Positions 33,852 through 40,172 of a stretch of DNA of 40,172 bases are shown one piece after another. Source of the stretch: Rhodoferax sp. (GTDB taxonomy: Bacteria; Pseudomonadota; Gammaproteobacteria; Burkholderiales; Burkholderiaceae_C). Made by a program: the position numbers and the translations under genes. The DNA lies in contig JAIFLV010000047.1 in assembly GCA_020048895.1 (NCBI GenBank), positions 1-40,172 on the forward strand, given 5' to 3'. Numbering within the stretch: position 1 is the stretch's first letter; each line of letters opens with the position of its first letter. Under the pieces are notes generated by a model that was not told the DNA's origin, did not search any database, and saw only the letters and a program-made list of their open reading frames with translations.

Positions 33852-34387
33852 TGGGGGAAGCCTTGACCGTTGTGCATCCAGGCGGCGTGCTTTGGGGCTT
33901 TCTTGGTGCGTTCCCACTCGTCGAGCATGTCGCGCTTGACGCGGTCGAGCTCGGCATACATGGCCGGTGTGGCGGTATTGCATGCCAGCTCCAATCGGTG
34001 GCCGCTGGGGTCAAAGAAGTAGATCGACTTGAACAGAGTGTGGTCGGTGACACCGACCACTTCAATGCCTGCGACTTGCAGACGCTCCTTAGCGGACAGC
34101 AGTTCGTCCATGGAACCGACTTCCAGCGCCAAATGCTGGGTCCAGGCGGGGGTGTTCTCATCGCGGCCCATTGGCGGGCAAGTGGGCAGCTCGAAAAAGG
34201 CCAGCACATTGCCGTTACCGGCGTCCAGAAACACGTGCATGTAAGGATCGGCGGCACCGGTGGAGGGCACTGCGTCTTCGGCAATGGCCAAGATAAAGCG
34301 CATGCCGAGGTGTTGTTCGTACCAGGCTACCGTTTCCTTAGCGTTCTTGCAGCGGTAAGCAACGTGATGAATTTGTCGAATGTTCAT
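33848..34387 (-). CDS. VOC-family protein (glyoxalase/extradiol dioxygenase fold)
   Basis: 179 residues from the ATG at 34387; an upstream in-frame ATG at 34402 is less likely. Two beta-alpha-beta3 units. Possible metal ligands of the usual His-His-Glu type are His in IHHVAYRC (about residue 7), His in TQHLALEV (about 88) and Glu in HRLELAC (about 138). First gene of the homogentisate operon, overlapping fumarylacetoacetase by 4 bp and divergent from the LysR gene. Because no homogentisate 1,2-dioxygenase of the cupin type is in the window, a ring-cleaving or related role is conceivable. A role as lyase or isomerase is equally open. Confidence 0.8.
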   Translation of the reverse strand: MNIRQIHHVAYRCKNAKETVAWYEQHLGMRFILAIAEDAVPSTGAADPYMHVFLDAGNGNVLAFFELPTCPPMGRDENTPAWTQHLALEVGSMDELLSAKERLQVAGIEVVGVTDHTLFKSIYFFDPSGHRLELACNTATPAMYAELDRVKRDMLDEWERTKKAPKHAAWMHNGQGFPQ

Positions 34388-34445
34388 GGCTGGGCTCCAC
34401 ACGTCAGGGGGTAGGTTTGCGTCACACGGTGCGTGGCATAAACGA

Positions 34446-34474
34446 ATTACAAGGTTATTTCATTTATCATGCAA
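34446..34474 (-). promoter_or_regulatory. Promoter of the homogentisate operon, in the LysR divergent region
   Basis: On the minus strand TTGCAT (34469-34474) and TGTAAT (34446-34451) are exactly 17 bp apart. The surrounding 34438-34508 is strongly AT-rich. An ATAA/TTAT dyad (34438-34441, 34455-34458) overlaps the minus 10 box and could be part of a LysR-type site. Confidence 0.5.
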
Positions 34475-34508
34475 ACCGATTTTTCTGATGTATTTATAGG
34501 ACTAATTA

Positions 34509-35414
34509 ATGAATGTAACCCTGCGGCAGTTGCGAGCGTTTTGTGCCTTGGTTGAAACGGGCAGTTTCACCGAAGCAGCGCATAGCCTGTTCGTGACACA
34601 GTCGGCTTTGAGTGGTCTGATCCATGAGCTGGAAAACAGCCTTGGCGTGCAGGTCGTGCACCGCAGCACGCGCAAAGTCAGCCTGTCGGAGGCAGGGCGT
34701 GAATTCCACCCTTTGGCGCGCAAGGTGCTACAGGACTTGGACGGCGCGCTCGACACCATGGCAGACATCAAGGCGCTCAAGCGTGGGGTGGTGCGCGTGG
34801 CGGTGCCCCAACTTCTGGCTTGTACCGTACTGCCGGGCGCCATGGCCGAGTTCGCCCAGGCCTGCCCGGACATTGAGGTGCGTCTGCAGGACAGCATGGT
34901 GGAGAATGTGGTGGCGCGGGTGCACAGCGGCGAGGTGGATTTCGGTGTGGGACCTGAGCGCGACTACGCAAGCGACGTTCAGACACACGCCTTGTTTGAA
35001 CTGCCCTTTGTGGTGGCCTTTGGGCCGGAGCACCCGCTCGCCAAACTTCGCAAGGTGCGCTGGGAGCAGGCATTGCGCTATCCGCTTATCGCCTTGCAGG
35101 GCGAATTCACGCAGCGGCTGCGCGGCGACTTGCAGCCCTTTTTGCGGGAAACCAATATTGCAGCAGTACGCGAAGTCGGGTTCATGACCACTGCCTTTGC
35201 CATGGTCCGTGCCGGTTTGGGGGTGACCACCTGCCTACCATACGCACAGCCCCTGATCGAACTGCATGGCTTGCAGTCACGCCTGCTGCACGACCCGCAG
35301 GTGCGCCGCAAGTTCTTTGTCTTCAACCGTAAGGACCGGGCCTTTTCGCTGGCCGCGCAACGATTTGCTGATTTCTTGAAGGGGTATGTGCAGCGGCAGA
35401 GTTGGGCAAATTGA
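34509..35414 (+). CDS. LysR-family transcriptional regulator
   Basis: 301 residues, the standard length. The winged helix-turn-helix is at residues 3-62 (LRQLRAFCALVETGSFTEAA, then TQSALSGLIHELENSLG), and a periplasmic-binding-protein-like effector domain follows from about 90. Divergent from the VOC gene with 121 bp between start codons, the usual arrangement for a LysR activator of the neighbouring operon. Its effector is probably a tyrosine-pathway intermediate such as homogentisate or 4-hydroxyphenylpyruvate (inference). Confidence 0.9.
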   Translation: MNVTLRQLRAFCALVETGSFTEAAHSLFVTQSALSGLIHELENSLGVQVVHRSTRKVSLSEAGREFHPLARKVLQDLDGALDTMADIKALKRGVVRVAVPQLLACTVLPGAMAEFAQACPDIEVRLQDSMVENVVARVHSGEVDFGVGPERDYASDVQTHALFELPFVVAFGPEHPLAKLRKVRWEQALRYPLIALQGEFTQRLRGDLQPFLRETNIAAVREVGFMTTAFAMVRAGLGVTTCLPYAQPLIELHGLQSRLLHDPQVRRKFFVFNRKDRAFSLAAQRFADFLKGYVQRQSWAN

Positions 35415-35447
35415 ACCGGTCACATAGACGCAATTGATTCGACAGGC

Positions 35448-35652
35448 CTAGAACCCGCTGCTGCTAAACGGCAGCACCAACCGCTTGACCAACTGAATCA
35501 GGTCGTCGCGCACCCGCGTCAGGTGGTCGCGCATCTGCGTCTCGGCCCTCTGTTCGTCGCCAATCAACACGCTGTGCACGAAGTCTGCATGTTCCACGAT
35601 AGATTTCTCGGTGCAGCCCTCAGGTACCATTGCAGTCATTCGCACACGGGGA
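35448..35652 (-). pseudogene. Truncated GntR/FCD regulator, C-terminal end
   Basis: About 65 codons encode the last part of an FCD effector domain (EHADFVHSVLIGDEQRAETQMRDHLTRVRDDLIQLV), with the closing helices typical of the family. The frame ends abruptly upstream at an inverted repeat next to IS66 debris, so the DNA-binding domain and most of the effector domain are gone. Not related closely to the intact regulator at 7112. Insertion followed by deletion is the simplest explanation. Confidence 0.6.
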
Positions 35653-35655
35653 CCA

Positions 35656-35760
35656 CCCTCAATGGGATGGACGCTCCTGTCTGTCTAGTGGATTGATAAA
35701 CACCTCCACTTTGGCTCATTGCTATGCCGTTATGGTGGGAGCGTCCATCCCATTTGAGGG
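35656..35760. repeat. 22/23-bp inverted repeat, IS end pair or small MITE
   Basis: The left arm (35656-35677, CCCTCAATGGGATGGACGCTCC) and the right arm (35738-35760) are inverted copies that differ by a single extra A. They enclose 60 bp. The left arm abuts the truncated FCD gene and the right arm is next to a remnant of an IS66-type tnpA. It is either two terminal repeats brought together by deletion of the element's interior or a short non-autonomous element. Confidence 0.65.
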
Positions 35761-35770
35761 GACCCCGAGA

Positions 35771-35926
35771 CCACCATTTGTTTCGCGGTCGCACGCTGTG
35801 CCTTTGAGACCCACTTGCGCAGCAGATTCGCATTCATCCCGTGCTGCATCGCCATGCGCACCACCCACACACCGGGCTTCAGGCATTGACGGATCAGTTC
35901 CTGTTTGACCTGCGGATCATATCTTC
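35771..35926 (-). pseudogene. IS66-family TnpA remnant
   Basis: Minus-strand frame reading YDPQVKQELIRQCLKPG, then MQHGMNANLLRKWVSKAQ. This is the helix-turn-helix region of the small IS66-family TnpA protein, whose NANLLRKW motif is well conserved. Only about 50 codons remain, there is no start codon, and neither TnpB nor the large TnpC follows. Confidence 0.65.
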
Positions 35927-35991
35927 ACCGGCCATCACTTTTTTGCCCAACCACCAATCCACTCAAAACCTCTGCGTTCTTCTGCATCGCA

Positions 35992-36089
35992 TGTGTCCAC
36001 GTTGATCTACATGGACACAAGCATCCCCAGTTCAGACCCCGTCGACGACGACGCTGTCGAATCGAGTTACTGCCTGACGGGAACTGGGG
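35992..36089. repeat. Two inverted repeats in intergenic DNA
   Basis: TGTGTCCA (35992-35999) pairs with TGGACACA (36012-36019), and CCCCAGTTC (36025-36033) pairs with GAACTGGGG (36081-36089). The second resembles the AACTGGGGTC-type ends of small elements seen in Burkholderiales. May be remains of a MITE or structured RNA. Not assigned. Confidence 0.4.
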
Positions 36090-36158
36090 TCAGGCAAGTT
36101 GATGAGGTGTGATTTGCCTCAGCCAGTGATGACAGACCATTTTTTGAAGGAGAGTGAG

Positions 36159-36719
36159 ATGGGCAAGAATGTTGTGTTCCTTGATTTTGATGATGTGATT
36201 TGCTTGAGTAACCCTTTTGATGCCTACGACGCGATCATTGCCATGGGTGCGATCGACAGCGGAGCTGAAACCATTGAGGACCACGCCGAACTGTGGGCCA
36301 AGCTGTTTGAGTCTGAGGCGGTGGGGCATTTGAAGGCTATCCACAAGGAGTTTGAACCCGTGTACGTACTGAGCACAAGCTGGATCAAATTCCTGACGCT
36401 GGAGAGCCTCCGTTGCATCTTGAGACAGAGCGGTCTGTCCTTTGTTGCCGATAGTCTGCAAGAGGACTAGTCGTCCACACTTTCTCAGTCTGGCGGCGTG
36501 CGTGCTGACGAGATTCGCGGATGGCTCCATCGCAATCCCGGGTATGAACGTCGCTGGCTTATTCTTGATGACCAATGCTCCGGCACAGGTCTGGATGACC
36601 GGGAAGAGATAGAGCAATCATTCATTACCCTTTGCAATGTGGGTGTTGGTTTGACCCACGTGGAATTCGATCTACTGCGCAGGGGCCTGCAACGTCGCAA
36701 TGAACGCGTCAGTGCGTGA
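36159..36719 (+). pseudogene. HAD-like protein (Swiss-Army-Knife RNA repair type) interrupted by an amber codon
   Basis: ATG 36159 follows AAGGAG. The frame gives GKNVVFLDFDDVICLSNP (HAD motif I with DFDD at about residues 9-12) and VYVLSTSWIKF (motif II), reaches TAG at 36468-36470 (codon 104), and then stays open in the same frame to 36719 with RWLILDDQCSGTGLDD (motif III/IV) and a normal C-terminus. Without the stop the protein would be about 186 residues, full length for the pfam HAD_SAK type. A TGG to TAG change is likely, since a Trp would fit the site. Either a recent pseudogene or a readthrough case. Confidence 0.6.
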
Positions 36720-36823
36720 ACAAGGCGCAACAGTTGGGAGTGCAATGCCGACGATATGTTGCGACAATACGAACCGACCAGAAACATTCTGGTCAGTTCA
36801 CAACAAGATAAGGAAATCTGAAA

Positions 36824-37168
36824 ATGGCAACTGCGAAAAATGTGACCCCCAAGGCTGCAAAGGCTCCCAAGAAAGTAGCGGCTCCCGCTAAAGTTGAAAA
36901 GGCTGCAAAGCCTGCTGTGAAGGCCGCTCCAAAGAAGGCACCTGTCTCCAAGACAGCCAACGCCATTGCCAAACTGAGCGGAAGCATTGCGAAGCTCACC
37001 GAGCGCAAGGACAAGCTCAACGCTGAGATCAATACGTTGAAGGCGCAACGTGCTGCATTGAAAGCTCCTGCGGCACCTGCACCGGCAACTCCCGCGCCGG
37101 TAGCCGCAACACCAGTGGTCGCTCGCAAAGCGGCAGCTCCGAAGAAGGCAAAGGCTGCCAAGAAGTAA
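36824..37168 (+). CDS. Histone H1-like, lysine/alanine-rich nucleoid protein
   Basis: 114 residues. The ends consist of Lys-Ala-Pro repeats (AAKAPKKVAAPAKVEKAAK at the start, AAPKKAKAAKK at the end). The centre (about 45-78) is a heptad-like helix (AIAKLSGSIAKLTERKDKLNAEINTLKAQ) that may form a coiled coil. Such proteins are common in Burkholderiales and bind DNA through the basic arms. ATG preceded by AAGGAAAT. A single gene with no operon partner. DNA binding is inferred from composition only. Confidence 0.8.
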   Translation: MATAKNVTPKAAKAPKKVAAPAKVEKAAKPAVKAAPKKAPVSKTANAIAKLSGSIAKLTERKDKLNAEINTLKAQRAALKAPAAPAPATPAPVAATPVVARKAAAPKKAKAAKK

Positions 37169-37512
37169 TTCCCGTCTGACGAGCATTTTGTGAACGGGCT
37201 CTGCGGGGCCTCTTCTTGTTTTTGGAATGAACCTCCCTCAACGGAATCGGTAACCACGCTGGTTTTGATGCCGGGGTCGGTGACAACTCGGGGAGACTTG
37301 CGGCAGCGTCCCGGCAGATTTGCTTTTGCACGGACATTGGGCGAAATCGGGATTTCCCATGAAATCTTGAATCTTGCACCTTGCTGCAAAGGCTAACTTC
37401 GTCTGACAACGCAAACAGGTTATGTCATTACAGGGGCAGTTGCGCCTTGTGCTGTTGAAGACATCATCAGTCGGCAGTCTCCGGTAAGCTTCAGCCAAGC
37501 CATTCAAGCCAT
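37169..37512. other. Intergenic region without a supported gene
   Basis: Short frames exist on both strands but none has a ribosome binding site or recognisable content. No repeats of note. Confidence 0.45.
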
Positions 37513-37781
37513 TTCAGAAATGAATCCCCGTTACACAGGCCAATACCCATTGGCCTTTTGCTGCTTTGGTCAGCGGGCTTTCTCATAAAGAAATTTGGGC
37601 TTTCCCATGCGAAGGACCTGACTCTTCTGCTCATTCGGTATGTGGCGTTGATTGGCTTCATGATTGCGGTGGCACTGGTCACCTATGCACTTTGGTTGAC
37701 GAGGGTTTGCAGTGGTTCCATGTAGGCGTATCGGGCCTCGCAGCAATCACAGTTCTTGGCGTCTTTCTCGCAAGAAGATGA
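37513..37781 (+). pseudogene. DMT/EamA-type transporter remnant with frameshift
   Basis: The frame through 37546 reads PIGLLLLWSAGFLIKKFGLSH, then LTLLLIRYVALIGFMIAVAL, the first two helices of an EamA-family drug/metabolite transporter. It runs to TAG at 37723-37725. Near 37705 the likeness shifts to another frame (LQWFHVGVSGLAAITVLGVFLARR), which is the start of the third helix. The other eight helices are absent; the next gene follows directly. Clearly decayed. Confidence 0.55.
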
Positions 37782-37800
37782 CTTTGTATGCCGTTTTGAA

Positions 37801-38334
37801 ATGACATCCGACCGTTTGAATCAGCTTCACCCACTTCCACCGGGCCTTGTTGCAGTTACAGGTGGCGAGTGCACCGGCAAGACCAGCCTGCTGCGCCGCT
37901 TAAGTGGTGATCGTGCTCGACTTTCAGGAGAAGAAATTGCTCCCAATGTCCAATGGCTCGATTTGGCATTGCTAGGGCGTGATGATGAACTTCCCGAGCA
38001 CGTCTGGGAGTCCTTGCACGAAGTCAGCCCACAATGGGATGCGGAATTGCACAACGATCTGATTGAAGCCCTGAGCCTTGAACAACATCTTGGCAAGAAA
38101 CTGTACATGCTGTCTGCAGGCAGCCGTCGTAAAGTGGCACTGGTGGGATTGTTGGCATGCGGCGCCGCTGTCACTTGCCTAGATCAACCATATTCAGCTC
38201 TGGATCGCGCATCGATAGAAGTGGTCCGTGACTTTTTACGCGAGGCAGCAGGGCATCCCATCAGAACCTGGGTTATCGCTGACTATGAAGCAGATCCCCA
38301 CTTGCCATGGAGCAGAGTGCTGTCGCTGGATTGA
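37801..38334 (+). CDS. Small ABC-type ATP-binding protein
   Basis: 177 residues from ATG 37801; an in-frame extension to 37756 overlaps the transporter remnant. Walker A is GGECTGKTS (about 21-29), the signature is LSAGSRRKVAL (about 105), and Walker B with D-loop is AVTCLDQPYSALD (about 121-133). It is shorter than the usual 220-240 residues, with a compressed helical domain. No permease or binding protein is adjacent, so the partner is unknown. The pattern resembles CcmA/heme-exporter-like short ATPases, but that is not certain. Weak ribosome binding site. Confidence 0.7.
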   Translation: MTSDRLNQLHPLPPGLVAVTGGECTGKTSLLRRLSGDRARLSGEEIAPNVQWLDLALLGRDDELPEHVWESLHEVSPQWDAELHNDLIEALSLEQHLGKKLYMLSAGSRRKVALVGLLACGAAVTCLDQPYSALDRASIEVVRDFLREAAGHPIRTWVIADYEADPHLPWSRVLSLD

Positions 38335-38372
38335 TGCGGGTGGCATTTCTCCTATAGTTTGGCGGCCGCTGG

Positions 38373-38819
38373 TTATCTACATCGGTGATGCTCACGGAGC
38401 CGGACTGACAACTCCCAACCTCGTCTTGGAGAATGCTCTGAACCGCGCAAAGCCGAATCTGACGGAAGCACCCCCAAATGCAAAACGCCGCGGCGGACCA
38501 GGGCGCTACCAACGAAAGGCAATGCAACTGCATAGGCCAGACCGATGAAGGGTGCCGCTGCCAAAAGGCCAACATTCTTCAGTGTTGCCAGAGCGTTGGT
38601 CCTTGCAACTGCGCGGGCAGCGATGGTGGCCAGCATCACAAGGCCTACCAGGGGCAGAGCCATCGCGTATACCAGACCGATGAATGGAGCGGCTGCAAAC
38701 AGGGCGACATTCTTCAGGGTGCGTGCTGCGGTGATGGCGGCTTGTTCGATGCGGGCGAAATCTACAACTGGCAGACCCATGGTGCTGAGGTGGCCGTTGG
38801 TGTGAAGTGTTGCAGACAT
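38373..38819 (-). CDS. Small membrane protein with an internal duplication
   Basis: 148 residues from the ATG at 38819, which follows GGAGAACATC. Two near-identical units are seen: TLKNVALFAAAPFIGLVYAM (about 38-57) and TLKNVGLLAAAPFIGLAYAV (about 82-101), each followed by ALPxVG. They give two hydrophobic hairpins and suggest a recent tandem duplication of about 40 codons. The C-terminal 45 residues are polar, of lower complexity and may not be native. I do not recognise the family. Isolated gene, convergent with the ATPase gene. Confidence 0.6.
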   Translation of the reverse strand: MSATLHTNGHLSTMGLPVVDFARIEQAAITAARTLKNVALFAAAPFIGLVYAMALPLVGLVMLATIAARAVARTNALATLKNVGLLAAAPFIGLAYAVALPFVGSALVRRGVLHLGVLPSDSALRGSEHSPRRGWELSVRLREHHRCR

Positions 38820-39385
38820 GATGTTCTCCGTTTGGCGTTTGATTTCAGATGAACTACTTAATGCATAGTGCGTGCCAACTTCGAGGCGATCGGAAATCTG
38901 CAATGAAATCAATGAGGTCCGTCTGAAATGCGACTGAACCGATGCCATTAGGAGGAGGGCAGTGCGCAGCGAAGTACATTTTCTTCAGGCAGGCGCGCGT
39001 GATCCTACGCAAAACTCTTCAACATAATCAATGCTCCGCGTGAGTTGTGGGCGGGATAACTTTCTTGTTTGGTCGGAACGTGTCAATGGCGTTTGAGCAT
39101 AAGCTGCAACTATCCTCGTCGAATCACCCAGTTTTGTGAAGTGTGAACTTCATGTTGAAGTATGGAGCGCCTCCATTAGAGGTTTTTCATACTTCAAGAA
39201 GGAACGTGGCTGTTTTGCCTTGCATTGCATCCAGAACAGACAAGTTGATCGAGCAAGGACACGGTGCGATGGACGCAAGCGTTATTGGATTTCATGCCGT
39301 GAAACCACCGTGAAATGCAATAGGGCTGCTGAGCGAAGAAACGCAACCCTACCGCTTTCGCCATGGGTAGTTCGTTTCGCGTAGC
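38820..39385. other. Intergenic region, 566 bp, with one hairpin
   Basis: No supported gene. The left end holds the promoter region of the minus-strand membrane protein. A 10-bp perfect inverted repeat is described separately at 39155-39197. Confidence 0.5.
39155..39197. repeat. 10-bp perfect inverted repeat (hairpin)
   Basis: TTGAAGTATG (39155-39164) and CATACTTCAA (39188-39197) are perfect inverted copies enclosing 23 bp, which include GGAGCGCCTCC, itself able to pair. A cruciform, a small RNA structure or a regulator site is possible. It is not followed by a T run on the plus strand; on the minus strand it is not next to a gene end. Confidence 0.5.
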
Positions 39386-39856
39386 TTGACTGCTCCATCT
39401 CGATCGCAAATCGCAAACATTGAAGCAAAGCGAACCCTACAATTCGGGAAAAGAGATTTGAAGTCGTTGGAAATGCAGTTGATGAACTTGGCAGAGCCTC
39501 TGTCGAAAAGGCACGCGCCCAAAAAACGTCGGCCCACATGGTTTGTTCGCTATGGACCCATGGAGTGGCGCCGGTTTACGTACGACCGCACGCCTGAAGG
39601 CGATCTGCAACTTCTTGGCAGCATTCGCAAAGGATTGCAGGCCGGAGCGTTAGCGAGAACACGGGACGGTCAGTACGTGTTGCTCGTTGGTGACCATGAG
39701 ACGCCCCTGAATTCCAGCCAAATGGAAAAGGCGTTGAAGAGCATCCCAAGAGAGTACCTGGCACCTGTGCCTATTGTTTCCCAAAGGACCAACGTTGCTT
39801 CCCTGCCTGCGCCAGTTGTCACCGTGAAGAAGCGTAGGGTGATCGTGCCGGCTTGA
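39386..39856 (+). CDS. Unknown protein
   Basis: 156 residues from TTG 39386; ATG 39473 (127 residues) is an alternative and may be more natural. It contains a basic segment (SKRHAPKKRRPTWFVRYG), an aromatic WRRFTYDRTPEGDL, a central GALARTRDGQYVLLVGDHETPLNSSQMEKAL and a Lys/Arg-rich tail ending VIVPA. No membrane segment or signal peptide. The composition could suit nucleic-acid binding. I do not recognise the family and no neighbour suggests a role. Confidence 0.5.
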   Translation: MTAPSRSQIANIEAKRTLQFGKRDLKSLEMQLMNLAEPLSKRHAPKKRRPTWFVRYGPMEWRRFTYDRTPEGDLQLLGSIRKGLQAGALARTRDGQYVLLVGDHETPLNSSQMEKALKSIPREYLAPVPIVSQRTNVASLPAPVVTVKKRRVIVPA

Positions 39857-40138
39857 GCGCCAACCTATTGCAAGCACGTTTTAAGTCAAGTCGACCAAGC
39901 GTTCCCTCATCTAGAGAAGATCGTCTTGCGGGAAGTGGGGTGATCGATAAACGCACACGGATCACCGAATACGCCATGGCCCGGACCATCGGCCAATGGC
40001 TGTGCAGTTGTCTACGTAGTCACACATAGGAGTGGTTTGTAGGCGTAACACGCGACTACCGTGGTCGATGACACATACTTCGTAAGCGCTCGATTAACCA
40101 CGCCCTTGCGTAGCACAGCGATTTGAAGTTGGAGTTTT
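39857..40138. other. Intergenic region without a supported gene
   Basis: Short frames only. A piece near 39943 (VIDKRTRITEYAMARTIGQW in frame) has protein-like composition but lacks a start and ends after 30 codons. Confidence 0.4.
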
Positions 40139-40172
40139 ATGCAGAGGCAGGCGGCTGATGATTATTCAGTCA
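40139..40172 (+). CDS. Possible start of a gene cut by the window edge
   Basis: TTGGAG lies five bases before an ATG at 40139, and the following 11 codons (MQRQAADDYSV) are open to the window edge. Too short to assign. Confidence 0.3.
   Translation, partial: MQRQAADDYSV

Noticed and set aside
1-40172. CRISPR arrays, tRNA or rRNA genes, toxin-antitoxin or phage modules
   Set aside because: No regularly spaced repeats, cloverleaf or rRNA-like sequence, or paired small toxin/antitoxin genes were seen on reading either strand.

Overview
The window looks like a chromosomal accessory (catabolic) island of a betaproteobacterium, most likely Burkholderiales/Comamonadaceae. I infer this from the high-GC codon use, the homogentisate genes with a divergent LysR regulator, the FCD-type GntR regulators, a lysine/alanine-rich histone H1-like protein, and IS66, Tn3 and ISKra4 debris. 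No rRNA, tRNA, CRISPR or replication origin was seen.

Layout. 1-1.8 kb is a scrap yard: an ISKra4-type transposase fragment, the N-terminal half of a Tn3-family transposase and a broken GNAT acetyltransferase. 2.1-6.6 kb carries a TonB-dependent receptor, a decayed GPH-type transporter, a second decayed gene and an intact M81 (MlrC-like) metallopeptidase. At 7.1 kb is a GntR/FCD regulator. 8.3-22.4 kb is one long plus-strand operon behind a near-consensus sigma70 promoter: small ORF, EthD protein, KstD-like flavoprotein, SDR, S33 alpha/beta hydrolase, GMC oxidoreductase, dipeptide-epimerase-like enolase-superfamily enzyme, secreted protein, CocE/NonD hydrolase, GPH transporter, aldehyde dehydrogenase, SGNH hydrolase and FAD-linked 2-hydroxyacid dehydrogenase. 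22.5-29.8 kb holds two more KstD-SDR modules (the second with its own EthD) and a DadA-like D-amino-acid dehydrogenase. 30.1-35.4 kb holds an NTF2/SnoaL-like protein and a homogentisate block (HPD, maleylacetoacetate isomerase, fumarylacetoacetase, VOC protein) with a divergent LysR. 35.4-40.2 kb is visibly richer in A+T and gene-poor: a truncated GntR/FCD gene, IS66 debris, an amber-interrupted HAD gene, an H1-like protein, a DMT transporter remnant, a small ABC-type ATPase, a duplicated membrane protein and an unknown protein.

How it may work together. The receptor would import a ligand across the outer membrane and the GPH transporter across the inner one. Hydrolases of four folds (M81, S33, CocE, SGNH) would cut amide or ester bonds. 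SDR plus KstD-like pairs would oxidise an alicyclic alcohol to a ketone and desaturate or aromatise the ring. GMC and ALDH would oxidise an alcohol side chain to an acid. DadA and the FAD hydroxyacid dehydrogenase would turn D-amino and 2-hydroxy acids into 2-oxo acids, one of which (4-hydroxyphenylpyruvate) could enter the HPD-homogentisate route. The substrate is unknown. A peptide-like natural product with a hydroxylated alicyclic ring is one hypothesis.

The two most notable structures are: (1) a 355-bp direct repeat (about 87% identical by eye) at 6341-6695 and 22522-22876, in which each copy pairs one intact gene with the 3' stub of the other (mlrC-like and kstD-like). It brackets the regulator and the whole long operon, so recombination would excise a 16.2-kb circle and restore a compact mlrC/kstD pair. 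(2) A GTCGAC-centred palindrome inside or just downstream of four candidate promoters of the island, a likely common operator, perhaps of the GntR regulator.
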